Assembly (NCBI GenBank): GCA_023408075.1
Contig: JAEYKW010000044.1
Span: forward strand, 1 to 24,597
Source: Bacillota bacterium
Lineage (GTDB): Bacteria; Bacillota; Clostridia; Christensenellales; SZUA-584
DNA: 24,597 nucleotides
Reading direction: 5' to 3'
A program made the position numbers and the translations under genes. Below are positions 20,650-24,597 of the stretch, one piece after another (position 1 is the stretch's first letter; each line of letters begins with the position of its first letter). The notes below the pieces were generated by a model. That model saw only the letters and a program-made list of their open reading frames with translations. It ran no database searches and was not told the DNA's origin.

Positions 20650-21416
20650 CAAAACTCGGCGCTTTTTCGCGGACGGAGCTGCTGCTCGGTTCGGAAGCGA
20701 TGGACAAGCTTAAAAATGCGTCGGTGGCGGTGTTCGGCATCGGCGGTGTCGGGTCGTATACCGTGGAGGCGCTCGCGCGCAGCGGCGTGGGCGGCATTGC
20801 GCTGTTCGACGACGACAAGGTGTGCCTGACGAACATCAACCGCCAGCTCATTGCCACGCGCGACACGGTGGGACACAGCAAGGTCGATGCGGCCAGGGAA
20901 CGGATACTCTCGATCAACCCGGATTGCCGCGTGGAAACGCACGCATGCTTTTACACGGTCAACAACGCCGATGAATATGATCTGTCACACTATTCCTATA
21001 TTGTCGATGCGATCGACACGGTATCGTCCAAGCTCACGCTGATAGAGCGGGCCCGGGCGGCGGGCGTGCCGGTTATCAGCTGCATGGGCGCGGGCAACAA
21101 GCTGGACCCCACAAGGTTTGAGGTGGCGGATATCTATCAAACATCCGTGTGCCCGCTGGCAAAGGTGATGCGTCACGAGCTGCGCGCGCGCGGCATTGAG
21201 AAGCTCAAGGTCGTGTATTCCAAAGAGGAAGTATTAAAGCCAAGTGACGATGCGGCGCTGAGCTGCAAAACGGGCTGCGTCTGTCCGCCCGGCACAATGA
21301 GAAAATGCACCGTGCGGCGGCAGGTGCCCGGCAGCATTGCGTTTGTGCCGTCCGTCGCGGGGCTGATACTTGCGGGCGAGGTCATCAAAGACCTAAGTGG
21401 TATTCAGGACGCCTGA
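20646..21416 (+). CDS. tcdA: tRNA threonylcarbamoyladenosine dehydratase (HesA/MoeB/ThiF family)
   Basis: The 256-residue product has the E1-like fold: SVAVFGIGGVGSYTVEALARSG with the ATP-binding glycines, DDDKVCLTNINRQLIA (with the Asn-x-x-Arg-Gln motif), and YIVDAIDTVSSKLTLI. TcdA/CsdL proteins activate the carboxyl of t6A37 in tRNAs with ATP and cyclise it to ct6A, improving decoding of ANN codons. Near the C-terminus four cysteines appear in CKTGCVCPPGTMRKC, possibly a metal site or sulfur-related group. The 20646 ATG, which overlaps the ridA stop, is preferred to GTG 20640. Its last 13 bases overlap the end of the convergent gene at 21404-22147. Confidence 0.92.
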   Translation: MTKLGAFSRTELLLGSEAMDKLKNASVAVFGIGGVGSYTVEALARSGVGGIALFDDDKVCLTNINRQLIATRDTVGHSKVDAARERILSINPDCRVETHACFYTVNNADEYDLSHYSYIVDAIDTVSSKLTLIERARAAGVPVISCMGAGNKLDPTRFEVADIYQTSVCPLAKVMRHELRARGIEKLKVVYSKEEVLKPSDDAALSCKTGCVCPPGTMRKCTVRRQVPGSIAFVPSVAGLILAGEVIKDLSGIQDA

Positions 21417-22147
21417 ACGATAACCGAAGACAGCTCGCTGAACGGATTTTTGCGTACGGCGAGCGACCAGAGGTATGGATAACGCGCTTTGAGATGCTTC
21501 ATATAATTGACCCATTCGTAGCCAAGCAGGCCATAGGCCCGCGAAACATCGCCCTTGAGGTGTTCGACATCCGATTTGGGCAGCGCTGCCACGTCTGTTC
21601 TGCTGGATATTTCGTCAACGAGGTGGTAGAGCGCCCAGAGCATATCCGTGAAGGTATCGTGTTCCAGCAGATTCGGGTTTGCGAACATCCTGACGATCTC
21701 TTCCTTGGCAGGCAGCGCGTCTTTGAGCGCCTGTATCGACTGGGCGTCGAGTGCGGCGTGTACGGGGCAGCTTTTCACGGCTTTGGCCGCAGTATCAAAC
21801 GCTTTATCGTTCCACGACGGCTTCATATCGACAAGCGCCTTGACCGCTTCGATATCCGCCAGCACTGCATTGAGGGATTTGAGCGCGCCGGAGCCTGTTT
21901 CGCTGAAGAACGCGCTGATGACGATATTGACCTGTTCGAGCCGATCCCGTTTTTCACGCGTGCTGAGTATGCGGTCCAGCACAAAAGTAATCAAGACAAC
22001 GTCCAGCGGCAGAAAGATCAGATCCTGAAATATCAGGAACTCGGATTCCACCGTGTTGTGGAACAGAATCTGCTGTAATATGAAAAAAACAGCGGATGAA
22101 AAGATCAGCAGTATGATGACGACGTGATTAAAACGTATACGCTTCAT
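21404..22147 (-). CDS. Membrane protein with two N-terminal helices and a cytoplasmic helical domain
   Basis: The 247-residue product begins with two hydrophobic helices (about 8-27, VVIILLIFSSAVFFILQQI, and 38-58, FLIFQDLIFLPLDVVLITFV), followed by the basic RILSTREKRDRLEQV. The remaining ~180 residues look all-helical and soluble, with segments such as ALKSLNAVLADIEAVKALVD, LEHDTFTDMLWALYHLVDEI and YEWVNYMKHLKARYPYLWSL. I do not recognise the family. By the positive-inside rule the large domain should be cytoplasmic. GGAGGG lies 4 bases before the ATG. It converges with tcdA and the two stop regions overlap by 13 bases, leaving no space for a terminator between them. Confidence 0.8.
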   Translation of the reverse strand: MKRIRFNHVVIILLIFSSAVFFILQQILFHNTVESEFLIFQDLIFLPLDVVLITFVLDRILSTREKRDRLEQVNIVISAFFSETGSGALKSLNAVLADIEAVKALVDMKPSWNDKAFDTAAKAVKSCPVHAALDAQSIQALKDALPAKEEIVRMFANPNLLEHDTFTDMLWALYHLVDEISSRTDVAALPKSDVEHLKGDVSRAYGLLGYEWVNYMKHLKARYPYLWSLAVRKNPFSELSSVIVQAS

Positions 22148-22264
22148 AAACCCTCCATTTATATATTATCTGCATTCAATTATAAAAGCGAGGCATACCG
22201 GAGCGCAAGGTGGATTATGTGATTTTGTGTGCTGTAAAAAGCGCAAAAAAAAGGGAATTATTGC

Positions 22265-22293
22265 TTGACATTTGCATAGCCGGCCTGTATGAT
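22265..22293 (+). promoter_or_regulatory. Strong sigma-A promoter of the MATE leader transcript
   Basis: A perfect TTGACA (22265-22270) and TATGAT (22288-22293) are 17 bases apart. The predicted start is near 22300, giving a 265-base leader before the pump gene. Confidence 0.8.
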
Positions 22294-22325
22294 AACCGAG
22301 GATTAAAATTCGAGGAGGTGAGAGG

Positions 22326-22439
22326 ATGATAACAACGATGCCTAAAGCCATCAGCTGCAAACGCGTCAGCGCGGTATCGGCACGCAAAGGCTTATACCGG
22401 GATACTTATTTTCGCCTCTCGCCTGATTTCATAATGTGA
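22326..22439 (+). CDS. 37-codon leader ORF of the MATE pump operon
   Basis: The ORF codes for a basic 37-residue peptide that begins MITTMPKAISCKRVSAVSAR and ends FRLSPDFIM. Evidence for translation is the excellent SD AGGAGGTG (22313-22320), 5 bases before the ATG and just downstream of a consensus promoter. The peptide has no membrane helix and no similarity that I recognise. Codons 29-33 (Phe-Arg-Leu-Ser-Pro) are read from RNA that can also pair with the SD region or with the terminator downstream, so the act of translation, not the peptide, is probably the function. Ribosome-stalling leader peptides of this kind control many drug-resistance genes in Firmicutes. A second in-frame ATG lies four codons on. 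Confidence 0.62.
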   Translation: MITTMPKAISCKRVSAVSARKGLYRDTYFRLSPDFIM

Positions 22440-22499
22440 TGCCTATGCATCCATATATGTCTTTCATGCCCTGAAGGCGAAGCGCTTTCGGGGCTTTTT
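22411..22499 (+). terminator. Attenuator: intrinsic terminator with competing antiterminator before the MATE gene
   Basis: The terminator stem GCCCTGAAGGCG/CGCTTTCGGGGC (22468-22479 with 22483-22494) has 12 pairs (two wobble) and loop AAG, followed by TTTTT (22495-22499). TTCGCCT (22411-22417), inside the leader ORF, pairs perfectly with AGGCGAA (22475-22481) of the terminator, giving an antiterminator. CCTCTCGCC (22415-22423) pairs with the leader SD region GGTGAGAGG (22317-22325), nine pairs with one wobble, which would prevent the antiterminator. Confidence 0.72.
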
Positions 22500-22564
22500 A
22501 TGTAATTCCGAGAGCGGCAGTTCAATTAATTGATCATGAAAGGATTTATTAAGGGGTTACTAAT

Positions 22565-23941
22565 ATGTTTTCTTCCGCAAAAAATGTTCTTCTTATGCCG
22601 CGATGCAAAACCTTTTCCGATAAGCTGATTCATCTTGCCCTGCCCATGATGCTCCAGCAGTTTTTAATGTCGTCGCTGTTTATTTTCGATACGGTGTTTG
22701 TCGGGGCGCTCGGTGATGAAGCTCTCGGCGCCGTGGGCCAGGCGGGAAATGTTCTGATGCTGCTGTGGTGCGGTTTCACGGCATTGTCGAGCTCAGGTGC
22801 GATCTTTACCGCACAGTACTGGGGTAAAGACCGGGACGAAACAGGCATCCGGAAAGCGTCCACCGTCAGCCTGATGGCCACCATGCTGATCGCCGTATTC
22901 TTCTTCACACTGTCGTTTTTCTTTAAGAACGAGGTGATGAGCGTGCTGACGCGAGACGACAGCGTGCGTAAAATCGGTGCCGAGTATCTGTCGATTGTGT
23001 GCTTCGCTTATCCGATATGGGCGGGCGCATGTGTGCTCGCGGGCATGCTGCGTGCGATGGGCATCACGAAGATGCCCATGATCGCGTCGATCTGCTCGGC
23101 GGCTTTTAACATACTGTTCGACAGCGCCTTTGTGGGCGGCAACTTCGGCTTTCCCAAGCTCGGCGTTCCGGCTGCGGCGATTTCCACTGTCGCGGGGGCG
23201 GTGCTTGAGATGATATTGCTGCTTGTTTTCGCACGCCGGTCCGGCAGCGCGATCACGGCGAGGCGGCGGGACTTTGTCTGGCCCGGAAAAGAGATGATCA
23301 GAAAATATCTGAAAACGGCGCTGCCGCTCATCGCCAAAGATCAGCTTTGGGCCGGAGGCGTGGCGGTATACAGCATTTCGTTTGCGGCGCTCGGCGTCGC
23401 ATCCACGGCCGGGTACAACGTTTACAACACGCTTATGCAGTTTATGAACGTGCTGTTTCTCGCGCTCGGCAACGCAGGGGGCATACTGATCGGGCACGAG
23501 CTCGGCGCGGGAGAAATCGACAGAGCGAAGAATTACGCGTGGCGGCTGCTGAGGGCTGTGATACTGTCGTCGCTGGCGCTGTGTCCCGTTTTCATACTGC
23601 TGCGCGGCGTCATGATGCTTCCTTACCCGAACCTGACGCCCGAAGCCATCGGGTATGCGCAGGAGTCGTTGGTGCTCGCCGCATTAACAATATGGGCGCG
23701 GGGCATCAACTTCACCAATATGGACGGCATACTGCGGGCCGGCGGGGATACATTCGGTGCCGCGGCTATTGATATCGGCATGCTGTGGCTTGTCGGCGTT
23801 CCGCTGACGGTCATCGCCGGCATGCTGCTGCATCTGCCGTTTTTGATCGTGGTGCTGATGACGTGTGCCGAAGAGGTTGTGAAGGCGGCAGTCAGCATTG
23901 CACGGGTCAGAAAATACAGGTGGGCCAAACAGCTCGTGTAG
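22565..23941 (+). CDS. MATE-family multidrug/Na+(H+) antiporter
   Basis: The 458-residue product is of normal MATE length with about 12 helices in two homologous halves. The first half opens with FSDKLIHLALPMMLQQFLMS and has DTVFVGALGDEALGAVGQAG, which is the typical loop after helix 1-2; the second half repeats the layout from KTALPLIAKDQLWAGGVAVY, with ALGNAGGILIGHELGAGEID. These pumps export drugs or metabolites using a cation gradient across the cytoplasmic membrane. The substrate cannot be inferred. SD AAGGGG precedes the ATG by about 9 bases. It lies behind a promoter, a leader ORF and an intrinsic terminator, so expression is probably induced by conditions that stall ribosomes. No terminator is obvious after it; rRNA promoters follow 80 bases downstream. 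Confidence 0.93.
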   Translation: MFSSAKNVLLMPRCKTFSDKLIHLALPMMLQQFLMSSLFIFDTVFVGALGDEALGAVGQAGNVLMLLWCGFTALSSSGAIFTAQYWGKDRDETGIRKASTVSLMATMLIAVFFFTLSFFFKNEVMSVLTRDDSVRKIGAEYLSIVCFAYPIWAGACVLAGMLRAMGITKMPMIASICSAAFNILFDSAFVGGNFGFPKLGVPAAAISTVAGAVLEMILLLVFARRSGSAITARRRDFVWPGKEMIRKYLKTALPLIAKDQLWAGGVAVYSISFAALGVASTAGYNVYNTLMQFMNVLFLALGNAGGILIGHELGAGEIDRAKNYAWRLLRAVILSSLALCPVFILLRGVMMLPYPNLTPEAIGYAQESLVLAALTIWARGINFTNMDGILRAGGDTFGAAAIDIGMLWLVGVPLTVIAGMLLHLPFLIVVLMTCAEEVVKAAVSIARVRKYRWAKQLV

Positions 23942-24021
23942 CTCGTATGCATCCGCTTTGCAAAAGGCGGGCCGGTTTTATTGCGGGCGCAAAATATTTT
24001 TTGAAACGCGGAACAAAAGCG

Positions 24022-24050
24022 TTGACAAGTGAAAGGGTGTTTGATAAGAT
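24022..24050 (+). promoter_or_regulatory. rRNA operon promoter P1
   Basis: TTGACA (24022-24027), 17 bases, TAAGAT (24045-24050). First of three similar promoters before the 16S gene. Confidence 0.75.
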
Positions 24051-24135
24051 ATTTGAGCGCTCGCAAGACAGGGCAGCGGAAAAAAGGCGGTAGAGACGGG
24101 GCGAGAGCGCCGGAAAAAACCAGCCAAAAACGGAG

Positions 24136-24164
24136 TTGACAAACGCGGTTGCGTCTGGTAACAT
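24136..24164 (+). promoter_or_regulatory. rRNA operon promoter P2
   Basis: TTGACA (24136-24141), 17 bases, TAACAT (24159-24164). It shares the flanks AAAACGG(A/T)G-TTGACAAACG with P3, so the two probably arose by duplication. Confidence 0.78.
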
Positions 24165-24236
24165 ACGAATTCCGCGCCGAGTAAGCGGTGCATTGCGGGT
24201 GACTGAGAACATTGGGAACCGGCAGAAAAAACGGTG

Positions 24237-24266
24237 TTGACAAACGGATAAGAAGTTTGTTAATAT
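24237..24266 (+). promoter_or_regulatory. rRNA operon promoter P3
   Basis: TTGACA (24237-24242) with TAATAT (24261-24266) after 18 bases, or TTAATA after 17. The predicted start is near 24272, about 130 bases before the mature 16S 5' end. Confidence 0.75.
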
Positions 24267-24272
24267 ACAAAT

Positions 24273-24394
24273 CCACCGCGAGAGCGGTGGGAACAGAACC
24301 TTGAAAAAATAATCAGCACTATCAAATAGTAACGCAAGTTTTTGAAGAGGAGCCCGGGCAAACAATAGTTTGTTAAACTCAGTGGAAACACTGA
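24273..24394 (+). promoter_or_regulatory. rRNA leader with two GNRA-type hairpins
   Basis: At its start is a perfect 7-bp hairpin CCACCGC-GAGA-GCGGTGG (24273-24290), and close to the 16S gene a 6-bp hairpin TCAGTG-GAAA-CACTGA (24379-24394); both loops are GNRA type. GAACCTTGAAAA (24296-24307) between them resembles the boxA antitermination element of Gram-positive rRNA leaders. Confidence 0.55.
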
Positions 24395-24402
24395 TAATAT
24401 TT

Positions 24403-24597
24403 TAAACTAAGAGTTTGATCCTGGCTCAGGACGAACGCTGGCGGCGTGCTTAACACATGCAAGTTGAACGGGGATATTGATTTCGGTTAGTATCCTAGTA
24501 GCGGACGGGTGAGTAACGCGTGAGCAACCAACCTTTGTGAGGGGGACAACAGCTGGAAACGGCTGCTAATACCGCATGAGACCACGGTTTCGCATGG
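24403..24597 (+). rRNA. rrs: 16S ribosomal RNA, 5' part (cut by window edge)
   Basis: The universal 5' segment AGAGTTTGATCCTGGCTCAG starts at 24410, which is position 8 in E. coli numbering, so the mature end is near 24403. GACGAACGCTGGCGGCGTGC, the GGCGGACGGGTGAGTAA-like stretch (here AGCGGACGGGTGAGTAACGC) and GCTAATACCGCATG follow in normal order. The sequence fits Firmicutes/Clostridia. Hypervariable region V1 is short (GAACGGGGATATTGATTTCGG region). About the first 195 bases are present. Confidence 0.98.

Noticed and set aside
22166..22387. 73-codon minus-strand ORF opposite the MATE leader
   Set aside because: No SD, and it runs through the consensus promoter and leader ORF on the other strand.

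Overview
The window looks like the chromosome of an endospore-forming, Gram-positive anaerobe of the class Clostridia. The evidence is the set of sporulation genes (dpaAB, spoIVB, spo0A, spoIIM), the tlyA-argR-recN-spoIVB-spo0A gene order known from Bacillus and Clostridia, Shine-Dalgarno sites of the AGGAGG type, and the first ~195 bases of a Firmicutes-like 16S rRNA at the right edge. Coding DNA is moderately GC-rich with frequent ATA isoleucine codons. The genus cannot be read from the sequence.

Left accessory part (1-2860, all minus strand): the end of a BlaR1/BlaI-type sensor-repressor pair with its operator, a small DUF4177-like protein with its own promoter and terminator, and a two-gene unit for a secreted metzincin-like protease and a lipoprotein. 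From 3100 to 7782 the plus strand carries a sporulation block: a sigma-K-like promoter, dipicolinate synthase A and B, the ClpP-like TepA, and an FtsK/SpoIIIE translocase. About 500 non-coding bases follow, with two copies of a palindromic intergenic repeat, then rimO-pgsA-recA.

The centre is the most remarkable part. After recA comes a 160-bp nested palindrome of unknown nature, then a strong sigma-A promoter that starts a ~607-nt non-coding RNA closed by a 7-bp end-to-end helix and a T-run. The next gene encodes a small multi-pass membrane protein. Size, position and partner identify the RNA as OLE RNA (Ornate, Large, Extremophilic) and the protein as its partner OapA. The same strand continues with tlyA, nadK, argR, recN, spoIVB, spo0A and spoIIM. 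spo0A is preceded by a sigma-H promoter, two 0A-like boxes one helical turn apart, and a perfect palindrome at the predicted transcription start.

Right part (19500-24597): an orphan AT-rich minus-strand gene, ridA-tcdA, a convergent two-helix membrane protein, and a MATE efflux pump. The pump gene lies behind a consensus promoter, a 37-codon leader ORF and an intrinsic terminator, with mutually exclusive pairings that look like a complete translation-coupled attenuator. The window ends with three tandem rRNA promoters and the start of a 16S rRNA gene.

The best candidates for special attention are the OLE RNA/OapA locus (a known but rarely annotated system), the MATE-pump attenuator (not known to me as a described instance), the 160-bp palindrome between recA and OLE, and the hairpins that overlap ribosome binding sites of tepA, spoIVB and spoIIM.
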